A program made the position numbers and the translations under genes. A stretch of 64,000 bases of DNA from Azotimanducus sp965199815 (GTDB lineage: Bacteria; Pseudomonadota; Gammaproteobacteria; Pseudomonadales; Azotimanducaceae): positions 62,001-126,000 of the forward strand of contig CBDATE010000028.1 of the NCBI GenBank assembly GCA_965199815.1. Reading direction: 5' to 3'. The notes below the pieces were generated by a model, which ran no database searches, was not told the origin of the DNA, and was given only the letters and a program-made list of their open reading frames with translations. How positions within the stretch are numbered: position 1 is the stretch's first letter; every line of letters begins with the position of its first letter. This document shows, one piece after another, positions 32,329-42,359 of the stretch.

Positions 32329-32421
32329 GCGAGTGAAATCGCGGCGGTGTGGTTCGAGAATCGCAGAGGTGCCATGATCTGATGCAACACGACCTGATTG
32401 CAGTGTGTTTGATGCGGGGGC

Positions 32422-33099
32422 TCAGTCGGAAGTCTGTCCGACGATACGTATGCCCGAATGGCTAATCTGATGGCGACGATTGATCTGAATGAGCACCGAG
32501 GTCAGGGCTTCTGCGGCGGCTGCGTTATCAATCGGTCCGGCATGATAGCCGCGCATACCAGCATCCTCGATGAGGTTGATCACCTGCTGTCGGGCATCCG
32601 GGCTGTTGCCTGCCACCAGCACATCACACAGGATTTCTTCGTCTGATTGCAGCAGGTGGGCGGCCACGTTCTGGAATGCGGACACTACCTGCACCTGTTC
32701 GCCAAGAAAATCCTGCGCGCGTTTACCGGCACTGCCCTCTGCCGGAAGCTGCACCCGACCCACAGCGGGGGGCACAAGCGGTACCGAAGCATCTATGAGA
32801 ATCTTGCCGGAAAGATGTGCCTTGACAGTCTCCAGTGTGGAGAGTTGATGGGCAAATGGCACGGTGAGCACCACTACATCACCGGCACGGGCGGCAGCCG
32901 GATTTTCGAGTGCGCGCGCCGGTGTCTCCGGGCTGATTGTCGAGAGTTCTGCCAGTGCCGCTTCGGCCTTGGCCTGAGTCCTTGAACCTATGAGAATTTC
33001 ATGACCGGCCCTGGACCAGCGAATCGCCAGACCGGTGCCGAGATCCCCTGTTCCGCCAAGAATCGCGATACGAAACTTCCGAGAATTTGCGTCAGTCAC
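32422..33099 (-). CDS. npdG: F420H2:NADP oxidoreductase (NpdG/Fno type)
   Basis: 225 residues from GTG 33099. The Rossmann motif ILGGTGDLGTGLA is followed by ILIGSRTQAKAE, whose Ser-Arg-Thr suits NADP. Later blocks are VVVLTVPFAHQ, DASVPLVPP, VSAFQNVAAHLL and DVLVAGN, as in F420-dependent NADP reductases, which pass hydride between NADPH and F420. It lies 93 bases upstream of cofE and probably belongs to the operon. It suggests F420 is actually reduced in this cell. Confidence 0.85.
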   Translation of the reverse strand: MTDANSRKFRIAILGGTGDLGTGLAIRWSRAGHEILIGSRTQAKAEAALAELSTISPETPARALENPAAARAGDVVVLTVPFAHQLSTLETVKAHLSGKILIDASVPLVPPAVGRVQLPAEGSAGKRAQDFLGEQVQVVSAFQNVAAHLLQSDEEILCDVLVAGNSPDARQQVINLIEDAGMRGYHAGPIDNAAAAEALTSVLIQINRRHQISHSGIRIVGQTSD

Positions 33100-33224
33100 C
33101 TGAATCTCTGATGAAGAGTGGCTGCGTATTATAGGTTTTGAAGAGCCGGTTCACTGTGAGAAACCGCCCTGAATTCTTGTGCGTATTCCGAGCAAGCTCG
33201 TCCCGGGACTCGATCAGAACATCC

Positions 33225-35423
33225 TCATGAATCCTGTCTCTTGCTGGCCGCGAGCAGTTGGGATGACAGGTGTGCATAATCCACAAGAATACGCATGGCC
33301 TCGGTCACGAAAGGGTCTTCGGGTTCATCCGGCGCATCCTCGGCGGGCTGAACGCTTGCGGCGGAGCTTGCTGCGGTGCCCGAATTCTCGCCTGCCACAC
33401 CTGCGGACAGGTCTTCACTGGCGGCCGCATCAAGACTGGCCAGAGCCGACTTCCCCCGAGCAAGGCGCAAACGATTCTCAATCTCCAGACGCCTGGTATC
33501 AATGGCCGCCTTGTCGCGCTCTCTGCTGTCCAGATTGAGGCTCACATGTGTGCGTTTGCGCAATTCCTGCGCCAGTTCGTTGATCTCCTGCACATACAGG
33601 AAGTCTGCATCCTTTGCGATGCGTCGCTGATGATTGTCGCGCAGTATTCCCGACAGCGCCTCGACCTGGCGCGAGCGCGAATACCTGGCGCGGTCAATTG
33701 CGTCGTTTGGAATTGCTGTCTCGCGCGCACTTTCGCCAACTTCCTGTGGGTCGATTGACTGCGGATACAGGATGTCGGGCGTGACACCGGCATGCTGTGT
33801 GCTCATGCCCGAGATGCGATAGAACTTGCCTTGTGTCAATTTGATTTGTCCGTGCTCCAGCGGCACAAGTTCCTGAATGGTGCCCTTGCCGAAGGTGCGC
33901 TCACCAATGACCGGCCCGCGTCCATAATCCTGAATCGCGGCAGCAAAAATCTCGGAGGCCGAGGCGGACAGGCGATTTACCAATACCGCCAGCGGCCCAT
34001 CCCAGGCCTGGCCGCGTACGCGGTCGAGATGAATAAAGGGTCGCTGATCGTGCTGGCGCACCTGCACCACAGGGCCTTCGTCAATGAAGAGACCCGCGAG
34101 GCTGTTGGCCTCCTGCAACAGGCCGCCACCATTATTGCGCAGATCGATCACAACGCCTTCAACTCCCTCGGCTCCAAGTTCGGCCAGCAGCCGTCGCACA
34201 TCGCTGGACGAAGTCCGGTCATGCACATAGTCCGCATAGAAAGAGGCGATGCGAATAACGCCCATACGCCTGATGCGATCAGCGTGTTCGAATTCGATGA
34301 TCTGGCTGCTCGCTGCCTGTTCTTCGAGTTGAATCCGGTTGCGCACAATGGACAGTTCAAACGGCTCGGTCTGACCGGTGATATGTGGTTGTCGAACCTT
34401 CAAACGCACGATCGAGTCGCGCGGGCCACGGATGAGTTTGACCACATCATCAATGCGCCAACCAACCACATCGATGAGTGCGCCTTCCCGCCCCTGACCG
34501 ACAGCGAGAATGCTCGAATTCGGCACCAGCTTGCCGCTCTTCGAGGCCGGACTGCCGGGCAGCACACGCTGAATGCGAACATGGCCTTCGTTTTCTTCGA
34601 GCACCGCGCCGATACCTTCGAGCGACTGCGACATGACGATATTGAAGTTCTCGAAGACCGGCGGCGAGAGGTAGGTGGTGTGCGGATCAAGCGAGCTTGC
34701 GTAGGCATTCACAAACAGGGTGAACACATCCTGTGCCTTGTAACGCTCCAGTCTCTCGAGACTGTTGCGGTAGCGACGCATCAGCCTGTTTCGAATCTCT
34801 TCATCCGCTTCGGCGTTGAGCTTGCCGTCAATGATGGTGGCCTTGAGGCGTTTTCTCCACACCTCGTTGAGCGCCTGATCCGACAGTGCCCAGGGGGTTT
34901 GTGAACGATCGAGCTGCATGTCTTCATCGCGGGTGAAATCGAGCTCGTCCCATTGCTGGTCCAGGTAAGTGATCAGCCATTCGAATCTGGAACGCTGCCG
35001 GGAAAGAAGTTGATTGAAAATATCAAAGGCAGGCGAAGTGTCCTCGTCGAGAATGAAATCGTCCAGCAGGAAGCGGTACTTCTCGAAGCGATCAAGATCG
35101 GCCTGCAGAAAAAAGACCCGTGACGGGTCGAGCGCCTCGAGATAGCGGTCATACATGAGGCTCGACATTTCGTCATCAAGCTTTCTGGGACGAAGATGTG
35201 CGCGTTCGAGTTGTGTTACCAGATCGAGTGCGGTGCGCCCGTGCACCTGATCAGGCTGAATGGATGCCAGCTCGGCACGCAGGGGTGTTCCGAGCCACAG
35301 ACAGCTCGCAAGCAGGCCGATGAGCATCGCAGATAGCCGGGAGCGGCCTGTTTCATGCGAGCCATGCGACCTGTCGGCGCAATCCTGACGCTCGTAGCAC
35401 CTCGTGAATATTGCCTTGATCAT
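33225..35423 (-). CDS. prc: Tail-specific protease Prc (C-terminal processing peptidase)
   Basis: 732 residues; ATG 35423 has AGAGG eight bases upstream. A long positively charged N-region precedes the signal helix (about 32-50, MLIGLLASCLWLGTPLRA). The N-terminal Prc domain, a PDZ domain around SLEGIGAVLEENEGHVRIQ, and the S41 peptidase core follow. The catalytic serine is in LSASASEIFAAA and the lysine in TFGKGTIQ. A C-terminal DUF3340-like region ends in an acidic Ala/Glu tail. Periplasmic; degrades mislabelled proteins and tunes cell-wall hydrolases. Confidence 0.95.
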   Translation of the reverse strand: MIKAIFTRCYERQDCADRSHGSHETGRSRLSAMLIGLLASCLWLGTPLRAELASIQPDQVHGRTALDLVTQLERAHLRPRKLDDEMSSLMYDRYLEALDPSRVFFLQADLDRFEKYRFLLDDFILDEDTSPAFDIFNQLLSRQRSRFEWLITYLDQQWDELDFTRDEDMQLDRSQTPWALSDQALNEVWRKRLKATIIDGKLNAEADEEIRNRLMRRYRNSLERLERYKAQDVFTLFVNAYASSLDPHTTYLSPPVFENFNIVMSQSLEGIGAVLEENEGHVRIQRVLPGSPASKSGKLVPNSSILAVGQGREGALIDVVGWRIDDVVKLIRGPRDSIVRLKVRQPHITGQTEPFELSIVRNRIQLEEQAASSQIIEFEHADRIRRMGVIRIASFYADYVHDRTSSSDVRRLLAELGAEGVEGVVIDLRNNGGGLLQEANSLAGLFIDEGPVVQVRQHDQRPFIHLDRVRGQAWDGPLAVLVNRLSASASEIFAAAIQDYGRGPVIGERTFGKGTIQELVPLEHGQIKLTQGKFYRISGMSTQHAGVTPDILYPQSIDPQEVGESARETAIPNDAIDRARYSRSRQVEALSGILRDNHQRRIAKDADFLYVQEINELAQELRKRTHVSLNLDSRERDKAAIDTRRLEIENRLRLARGKSALASLDAAASEDLSAGVAGENSGTAASSAASVQPAEDAPDEPEDPFVTEAMRILVDYAHLSSQLLAASKRQDS

Positions 35424-35434
35424 GAATTGAACCT

Positions 35435-35974
35435 CTATACGCCAACCGATTCTACCGACTTTCGTACGCCACAGGCACTTTGTGGCTGACTCCAGCCTAA
35501 AATGTTCACGCCCGCATCAAGCCCGAACGCCAGTGCGGTGCCGAGGTCTCTGGCCTCTTGCAGCGCCTGTGGCGTGATCTCGCCGCGCACAATCACCGGT
35601 GCCTGCACCTCGTTCATCGGAAACCCGCGCACGATGCGGCGAATTGCCGTGAGCGCGCCGGTACCGTCGTTGCCGGCGCTGATGAACACACCGTAGGGCG
35701 GGTTTCGAATCTGCCCCTCAACGGCGTAGAAGGTGCGGTCGAAGAAATCCTTGAGTCCTCCTGACATGTAGCCGAAATTCTCTGGCGTACCGTAGATCAC
35801 GCCATCGGCATCAAGCAGGTCCTGTGCGTCTGCCTCACAAGCGGGTTTGCACCGCACCTCGACAGACTCGATATCCTCGTGCGATGCCCCGTCACGCACT
35901 GCCTCGGCGAGCCGCGATGTGCGCCCGGATGCCGAGTGATACACGATGAGCAGCGTTTTGCGATGGTCGCCCAT
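35435..35974 (-). CDS. Flavodoxin/NADPH-dependent FMN reductase-like protein
   Basis: About 179 residues from ATG 35974; the frame extends to 36013, but that part overlaps the control region of the divergent gene. FMN phosphate loop: IVYHSASGRTSRLAEAV; other flavodoxin-like blocks are DGVIYGTPENFGYMSGGLKDFFDR and VFISAGNDGTGA. It resembles WrbA-like and general NAD(P)H oxidoreductases of the flavodoxin fold. Electron partners are unknown. Its start region is back to back with the AidB-like gene. Confidence 0.8.
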   Translation of the reverse strand: MGDHRKTLLIVYHSASGRTSRLAEAVRDGASHEDIESVEVRCKPACEADAQDLLDADGVIYGTPENFGYMSGGLKDFFDRTFYAVEGQIRNPPYGVFISAGNDGTGALTAIRRIVRGFPMNEVQAPVIVRGEITPQALQEARDLGTALAFGLDAGVNILGWSQPQSACGVRKSVESVGV

Positions 35975-36034
35975 GAGCAGAGTCAGGAGTGGAGTAGAGT
36001 GTCCGTGTTGCATGATAGGAGGAAATTCGGCGGC

Positions 36035-37789
36035 ATGTCGAACAGTGAGACGAATGGGGCTTCAGCGGTCGCACCCGACACCCGGGGCGGAAACTTCTTC
36101 GCCTGCGACCCGGATCTTCAGGCGCTGCTGCGGCTCTACCTCGACGAGGGCACATATCGCCATATGGAACCGCACCTGTTGCGCCTCGGGGAACTTGCTG
36201 CCGGCGAGCTTGACGAGTGCGCCTATCTCGCCAACCGGCATCCGCCGGTCCTGCATCAGCGCGACCGGCTCGGGCGAGATGTCCAGAGCCTCGCCTGTCA
36301 CCCGGCCTACCGGCGATTGGAAGCGGTCGCCTTTGGCGAGTTCGGACTGCATGCAATGACCAATCGGGAAGGTGTGCTGGGCCTTGCGCGCCGATTTCCG
36401 GCTGTTGCCAAGCATGCCTTCACGCTGCTCTTCAATCAGGCCGAGTTCGGCCTCGGCTGCCCAATCAACGTCACGGACTCCGCGGCGCATCTGATTGACA
36501 AGTACGCCAGTCCCGAGTTGCGAGCGCGATTCCTGCCGCGGCTGCTCAGCCAGGATATGAACGAACTCTGGCAGGGCGCGCAGTTCATCACCGAGCAGAT
36601 GGGCGGCAGCGATGTCGGCCAGATCGAATCGCGCGCCGAGCGCGACGGCGATGCCTATCGTATCCACGGTGAAAAGTGGTTCTGCTCGAACGCCGGTGCC
36701 GATGTGGTGCTGATGCTGGCGCGCTGCGAGGGGGCAGGCACGGGCACACGCGGTCTCGGCCTGTTTATCGTCCCGCGCGAGATTGCGCCGGGGCAACCCA
36801 ACAACTACCGCATTCTGCGCCTCAAGGACAAGCTCGGTACGCGTTCGATGGCCAGCGGCGAGATTCGCTTCGAGGGGGCGCTCGCCTACCCCCTCGGCTC
36901 GCTTGCTCAGGGCTTTCGGCAGATGGCCGAGATGATCAATCTCTCGCGCCTGTCCAACGGGGTCAAGTCCGCGGCATTGATGCGCCGCGCCATGCACGAT
37001 GCCATGTGCGTGGCCCGGCATCGGCGCGTGTTCGGTGACCGGCTGCTGGATCTGCCACTGGCGCAGCGGGCATTGCTCAAGATTCGCCTGGCGACGGAAC
37101 AGGCGCTGAGCATGAGTCTGTTCACCGCTGATGCGCTCGACCGGGCTGAGTCAGGGGGCGGGTCGAATCAGGACGCGGCAGTATTTCGTATCGCAACGCC
37201 GCTACTCAAGTACCGAACGACGCGCGATGCGCGCAAGGTTGCCGGCGATGCCATGGAGGTGCGTGGCGGTTGCGGCTATATCGAGGAATGGATTACGCCA
37301 CGCCTCGTTCGCGATGCACACCTCGGGTCGATTTGGGAAGGGACCGGCAATATCGTCAGTCTGGATGTGATTGATCGCGCTGTTCACAAGTCGCGCGCGG
37401 ACGGCGCACTGGAAGCCAGGCTGCTGGAGTTGCTCGAACCGGTCGAGCAGGCACTGCCGGGATTCGCGAAGCGTGTACGCACTGCGCTGCTCGAAGCGCT
37501 TGCCGCAGCTCGTGAACTCGCCGAGCAGTCAAGTCGCATCAGAGCGCGTCAGGTGACTTCCCGGCTCTATCACGCCACATCGGCCTGCCTGCTGGCGAAT
37601 GAGGGTGTGCGCATTGACGCGCTTGCGGGCGATGCGCGTCGGCTGCTGCTCGCGCAGATGGTGCTCGAACATCGCCTGTCTGCGTCCGGCGCGCCGGATC
37701 AGGCAAGTGATGCGTTGCAGGCGCGGCGCGCGCGGTGCCTGTTTGCGGAGGCAGCGAGTGGCATCAATCCGGTCGCGGACCTGCTGTGA
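36035..37789 (+). CDS. AidB-like acyl-CoA dehydrogenase
   Basis: 584 residues, ATG 36035 with AGGAGG eleven bases upstream. The acyl-CoA dehydrogenase core is clear: QGAQFITEQMGGSDVGQ, GEKWFCSNAGADVVLML, LKDKLGTRSMASGEI and GGCGYIEEWITPRLVRDAHLGSIWEGTGNI. The N-terminal extension (NFFACDPDLQALLRLYL) and the late WEGTGNI arrangement are those of AidB, an FAD protein induced by alkylation in E. coli. No ada or alkB gene is nearby. Function beyond FAD binding is uncertain. Confidence 0.85.
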   Translation: MSNSETNGASAVAPDTRGGNFFACDPDLQALLRLYLDEGTYRHMEPHLLRLGELAAGELDECAYLANRHPPVLHQRDRLGRDVQSLACHPAYRRLEAVAFGEFGLHAMTNREGVLGLARRFPAVAKHAFTLLFNQAEFGLGCPINVTDSAAHLIDKYASPELRARFLPRLLSQDMNELWQGAQFITEQMGGSDVGQIESRAERDGDAYRIHGEKWFCSNAGADVVLMLARCEGAGTGTRGLGLFIVPREIAPGQPNNYRILRLKDKLGTRSMASGEIRFEGALAYPLGSLAQGFRQMAEMINLSRLSNGVKSAALMRRAMHDAMCVARHRRVFGDRLLDLPLAQRALLKIRLATEQALSMSLFTADALDRAESGGGSNQDAAVFRIATPLLKYRTTRDARKVAGDAMEVRGGCGYIEEWITPRLVRDAHLGSIWEGTGNIVSLDVIDRAVHKSRADGALEARLLELLEPVEQALPGFAKRVRTALLEALAAARELAEQSSRIRARQVTSRLYHATSACLLANEGVRIDALAGDARRLLLAQMVLEHRLSASGAPDQASDALQARRARCLFAEAASGINPVADLL

Positions 37790-37814
37790 CCCGGTCACGG
37801 GATTGCCATCAGGA

Positions 37815-37845
37815 TTGAATGCAGGAGTGCATTTCGCCCTACAAT
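37815..37845 (+). promoter_or_regulatory. Possible carAB promoter
   Basis: TTGAAT (37815-37820) and TACAAT (37840-37845) separated by 19 bases, 110 bases upstream of carA. The spacing is longer than optimal. No arginine or pyrimidine operator is recognised. Confidence 0.35.
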
Positions 37846-37954
37846 GTCGCTCCAGCCATGGCGCGACATTTGTCCGGGATGGCGTACCCGCATCGACCCC
37901 TGTGGATGTGTGCGGAGAATCTGAACATAGTACGTCGAAGACGAGTGAGGCTGG

Positions 37955-39067
37955 ATGAAGAAGGCGATTCTCGCACTGGCTGGAGGTGCGATTTTTGAAG
38001 GTGAAGCCATAGGCGCGCCCGGCAGCGCCGTGGGCGAGATCGTTTTCAACACAGCCATGACCGGCTATCAGGAAATACTGACAGATCCTTCCTATGCCGG
38101 TCAGATCGTCACCCTCACCTACCCGCACATTGGCAATACCGGCACCAACCGGGAAGACACGGAGTCAAGCCGTATCCGGGCGAGTGGGTTGGTGATTCGC
38201 AACTTGCCCGCAATGCATTCGAACTGGCGCAGCGACAGCACCCTGTCAGACTATCTGCAACGTGAAAACTGCGTTGCCATCTCCGAGGTGGACACGCGCG
38301 AACTCACCTCCGTCATACGTGAGACCGGTGCCCAGGGTGCCTGCATCGCGGCTGGCGAGACGCTTGATCCTGCTGCCTGTGTGGCGCGCGCACGCGCCTT
38401 TCCCGGCCTTTACGGGCGAGATCTGGTGCAGGAGGTCACCTGCACCAGGGTCAGCGAGTGGAACGAAGGTCTGTGGCGTATGCCTGTCAGTCTCACCCCG
38501 CAGCACCGCGTGGTGGCCTATGACTTCGGCATCAAGCGCAACATACTTCGCTATCTCACTGCCAGAGGCTGCCAGGTGACTCTGGTCCCGGCGCGAACAA
38601 GTGCTGATGAGGTGCAGCGACTGAAGCCGGATGGCGTGTTCCTGTCGAATGGTCCCGGCGACCCGGAGCCGCTTGACTACGCCATCGCCTCGATTCGCAA
38701 ACTGCTTGATGCCGATATCCCGATACTCGGTATCTGTCTTGGCCATCAATTGCTTGCGCTCGCCTGCGGTGCACACACGGTGAAGATGCCCTTCGGGCAT
38801 CACGGTGCCAATCACCCGATCAAGTCGCTCGGCAATCAGCGCGTCATGATCAGCAGCCAGAACCACGGCTTTGCCGTGGATGCCGAATCCATCCCCGACT
38901 GCCTCGAGGTCACGCATGTGTCTCTCTTTGACGGCAGCGTACAGGGAATCCGACATGTGCAGAAGTCGGCCTTCGGCGTTCAGGGCCATCCCGAAGCGAG
39001 TCCGGGGCCGCAGGATGCGTCCGGTGTGTTTGATGAATTCGTGACTTGTATGCGCCGGGGTCAGTAG
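37955..39067 (+). CDS. carA: Carbamoyl-phosphate synthase small subunit
   Basis: 370 residues. The N-terminal domain is typical (GAIFEGEAIGAPGSAVGEIVF), and the glutaminase half has the nucleophile loop GICLGHQLL and GVQGHPEASPGP with the His/Glu of the triad. It releases ammonia from glutamine and passes it to CarB through the tunnel for arginine and pyrimidine synthesis. Stop and carB start are one base apart. Confidence 0.97.
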   Translation: MKKAILALAGGAIFEGEAIGAPGSAVGEIVFNTAMTGYQEILTDPSYAGQIVTLTYPHIGNTGTNREDTESSRIRASGLVIRNLPAMHSNWRSDSTLSDYLQRENCVAISEVDTRELTSVIRETGAQGACIAAGETLDPAACVARARAFPGLYGRDLVQEVTCTRVSEWNEGLWRMPVSLTPQHRVVAYDFGIKRNILRYLTARGCQVTLVPARTSADEVQRLKPDGVFLSNGPGDPEPLDYAIASIRKLLDADIPILGICLGHQLLALACGAHTVKMPFGHHGANHPIKSLGNQRVMISSQNHGFAVDAESIPDCLEVTHVSLFDGSVQGIRHVQKSAFGVQGHPEASPGPQDASGVFDEFVTCMRRGQ

Positions 39068-39068
39068 G

Positions 39069-42000
39069 ATGCCGAGGCGCACAGACATGGAGTCCATCCT
39101 CATTCCCGGCGCGGGCCCCATCGTCATCGGGCAAGCCTGCGAGTTCGACTATTCAGGTACGCAAGCCTGTCAGGCGCTCAAGAGCGAAGGCTATCGCATC
39201 GTGCTGGTGAACTCCAACCCGGCCACCATCATGACCGATCCGTCGGTCGCCGACAGCACCTATATCGAACCGCTTGACTGGCGCGTCATGGCTGAAATCA
39301 TCGAGCGTGAGCGCCCGCATGCCCTGCTGCCCACCATGGGCGGACAGACCGCGCTCAACACCACCCTGGATCTGGTGCGCGAGGGGGTGCTTGATGCCTA
39401 TGACGTGGAGCTCATCGGGGCGAATCAGGATGCCATCGACAAGGCGGAAGATCGTGAGCGATTCGTCGAGGCCATGCGCAACATCAATCTGGCAACACCT
39501 CGTGCCGGTATCGCCCACAGCCTCGAGGAGGCGATGCAGGTGCAGGGTGCCCTCGGCTTTCCCTGCATCATTCGCCCATCCTTCACGCTCGGCGGCAGCG
39601 GCGGCGGAGTTGCCTACAATCACGAAGAGTTCAAATACCTGTGCGAGCGCGGTCTCGCGCAGTCGCCCACCACCGAGCTGCTCATAGACGAGTCGCTGCT
39701 CGGCTGGAAGGAGTTCGAGATGGAGGTGGTGAGAGATCGTCTCGACAACTGCATCATCGTCTGCTCCATCGAGAATCTCGATGCCATGGGCGTACACACC
39801 GGCGACAGCATCACCGTTGCGCCGGCGCAAACCCTGACCGACAAGGAATATCAGCAGATGCGCAATGCCTCCATTGCGGTGCTGCGCGAAATTGGCGTGG
39901 AGACGGGCGGCTCCAATGTGCAATTCGCCATCAACCCGCAGGACGGGCGGTTGGTGGTTATCGAGATGAACCCGCGCGTGTCACGCTCATCCGCACTGGC
40001 CTCCAAGGCGACCGGTTTTCCCATCGCCAAGGTAGCCGCGCGTCTCGCGGTCGGCTACACCCTCGATGAGCTGCAAAACGACATCACCGGCATTACGCCG
40101 GTGTCCTTCGAGCCGACCATCGACTATGTGGTGGTGAAGATGCCACGCTTCACCTTCGAGAAGTTTCCTGCCGCCGAAGACCGGCTGACCACGCAGATGA
40201 AGTCGGTCGGGGAGGCCATGGCCATGGGCAGGACTTTTCAGGAGGCGCTGCACAAGGTGTTGCGCGGGCTGGAGACCGGCATCTGCGGGCTGGACCCGAT
40301 CGAGTACGGGCAAGCGCTTGATGGCGCGGACGGGCAGCGCCAACTCGTGCGCGAATTGCGCGAACCCGGTGCGGACAGGATTCGCTATGTCGCCGAGGCC
40401 CTGCGGCGCGGCCTGACGCTGACCGAGATTCACGAATACACCGGCATCGACCCCTGGTTTCTCGCCCAGATTCAGGACCTGATTCACACCGAAGCGAACA
40501 TCAGGAGCACCGCGCTCGAACACCTGAGCCAGGATGCGTTTCGTCGCATCAAGCGACAGGGGTTTTCCGATGCGCGCATCGCCGCGCTGCTCGGTCGTGA
40601 TGAAGCCGAGGTCAGGCGCGCACGCACACAGCTTGGCCTCGAGCCCGTCTTCAAGCGCGTCGATACCTGTGCCGCGGAGTTTCCTTCGCAGACCGCCTAC
40701 ATGTATTCCACCTACGAACGGGCCTGTGAAGCCGCACCCTCTGATCGTCGCAAGATCATGGTGCTCGGCGGCGGTCCGAACCGCATCGGCCAAGGCATAG
40801 AATTCGATTATTGCTGTGTGCACGCGGCGCTCGCCATGCGCGAAGACGGGTTCGAGACCATCATGGTCAACTGCAACCCGGAAACCGTATCCACAGACTA
40901 CGATGTGTCAGACAGGCTCTACTTCGAGCCGGTGACCTTCGAGGATGTGATTGCCGTCGTCAATCTCGAATGCCCCGAGGGCGTGATTGTGCAGTTTGGT
41001 GGACAAACGCCGCTCAAGCTCGTCGGGGCGCTCGCCGAGGCCGGTGTGAGGATTCTCGGCACCTCGGCAGATGCCATAGACCGGGCGGAAGATCGCAAGC
41101 GCTTTCAGTCACTCATCGAGTCTCTTGGCCTGCGCCAGCCGGCCAACGCCACCGTCACCTCGGTCAGCGAGGGTCTTGCCGCCGCGGTCTCGATTGGCTA
41201 CCCGCTGGTGGTGCGCCCGTCCTACGTGCTTGGCGGCCGTGCGATGCAGCTGGTGCACTCGAATGCCGAGCTTGCAGATTATCTGGCGCACGCGGTCATT
41301 GCCTCCGAGGCATCTCCGGTGCTGCTCGACAAGTTCCTGGCGCGCGCGGTGGAAGTGGATGTGGATGCCGTGTGCGATGGGCAGGACTGCTTCGTGGGTG
41401 GCATCATGCAGCACATAGAACAGGCCGGCATTCATTCCGGCGATTCGTCCTGTGTGCTGCCGCCGGTGAGCCTGTCCGAGCGGGTACAGCAGGAGTTGCG
41501 CGCACAGACGCGGGCGCTCGCCGCTGAACTCGGCGTGGTCGGGCTCATGAATGTGCAGTTCGCCGTGCAAGGCGAGGAGGTGTATGTGCTGGAAGTCAAT
41601 CCGCGCGCTTCCCGCACCGTGCCCTTCGTGTCCAAGAGCATCGGCATCTCGCTGGCCAAGGTGGCGGCGCGCTGCATGATCGGCAAGAGCCTCGGGGAAC
41701 AGGGTTTGAGCGAAGAAGTGCGTCATGCCCATGTGAGCGTCAAGGAAGCCGTCTTCCCGTTCAACAAGTTTCCCGGTGTAGATCCGATTCTTTCGCCGGA
41801 GATGAAGTCCACCGGCGAGGTCATGGGCGTTGGCGATTCCTTCGCGGAAGCCTTCGCCAAGGCGACGCTGGCGGCGGGAGAGCGATTGCCGATGGGAGGC
41901 CGCGCGTTTGTCAGTGTCGCCGATTCCGACAAGCAGAGCGTGGTGGAAGTGGTGCGTGAACTCACCCTGCTCGGCTTCTCGCTGGTTGCCACCAGAGGTA

Positions 42001-42299
42001 CGGCGAGGGTCATTCGCGAGGCGGGTATGGAGGTTGAAGTCGTCAACAAGGTTACCGAGGGACGACCGGATATCGCCGATCTGCTGAAGAACAACCCCGT
42101 TGATCTCATCGTGAATACCACGGAGGGACGTACCGCGATTGCCGATTCTGCCGTGATTCGTCGATTGGCGGTGGAGCGGCAGGTGTGTTATACAACCACG
42201 CTGTCGGGCGGGCGGGCCTTTTGCATGGCCATTGCCTACATGAATGCACATCCGGGCAAGTTCGGGGTGCGGCGCATTCAGGACCTGACGAACCTTTGA
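39069..42299 (+). CDS. carB: Carbamoyl-phosphate synthase large subunit
   Basis: 1076 residues, full length. It has two homologous ATP-grasp halves: the first begins SILIPGAGPIVIGQACEFDYSG, the second KIMVLGGGPNRIGQGIEFDYC. Both contain the NPRxSRS/T motif (EMNPRVSRSSAL; EVNPRASRTVPF). The C-terminal MGS-like allosteric domain includes VATRGTARVIREAG and NTTEGR. ATG 39069 directly follows the carA stop. Nothing unusual. Confidence 0.97.
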   Translation: MPRRTDMESILIPGAGPIVIGQACEFDYSGTQACQALKSEGYRIVLVNSNPATIMTDPSVADSTYIEPLDWRVMAEIIERERPHALLPTMGGQTALNTTLDLVREGVLDAYDVELIGANQDAIDKAEDRERFVEAMRNINLATPRAGIAHSLEEAMQVQGALGFPCIIRPSFTLGGSGGGVAYNHEEFKYLCERGLAQSPTTELLIDESLLGWKEFEMEVVRDRLDNCIIVCSIENLDAMGVHTGDSITVAPAQTLTDKEYQQMRNASIAVLREIGVETGGSNVQFAINPQDGRLVVIEMNPRVSRSSALASKATGFPIAKVAARLAVGYTLDELQNDITGITPVSFEPTIDYVVVKMPRFTFEKFPAAEDRLTTQMKSVGEAMAMGRTFQEALHKVLRGLETGICGLDPIEYGQALDGADGQRQLVRELREPGADRIRYVAEALRRGLTLTEIHEYTGIDPWFLAQIQDLIHTEANIRSTALEHLSQDAFRRIKRQGFSDARIAALLGRDEAEVRRARTQLGLEPVFKRVDTCAAEFPSQTAYMYSTYERACEAAPSDRRKIMVLGGGPNRIGQGIEFDYCCVHAALAMREDGFETIMVNCNPETVSTDYDVSDRLYFEPVTFEDVIAVVNLECPEGVIVQFGGQTPLKLVGALAEAGVRILGTSADAIDRAEDRKRFQSLIESLGLRQPANATVTSVSEGLAAAVSIGYPLVVRPSYVLGGRAMQLVHSNAELADYLAHAVIASEASPVLLDKFLARAVEVDVDAVCDGQDCFVGGIMQHIEQAGIHSGDSSCVLPPVSLSERVQQELRAQTRALAAELGVVGLMNVQFAVQGEEVYVLEVNPRASRTVPFVSKSIGISLAKVAARCMIGKSLGEQGLSEEVRHAHVSVKEAVFPFNKFPGVDPILSPEMKSTGEVMGVGDSFAEAFAKATLAAGERLPMGGRAFVSVADSDKQSVVEVVRELTLLGFSLVATRGTARVIREAGMEVEVVNKVTEGRPDIADLLKNNPVDLIVNTTEGRTAIADSAVIRRLAVERQVCYTTTLSGGRAFCMAIAYMNAHPGKFGVRRIQDLTNL

Positions 42300-42359
42300 T
42301 ACCGCGGGACACCATTGGAACTTTCCCGGCTACAGGATGACAGGAGGCATCAAGTACAC

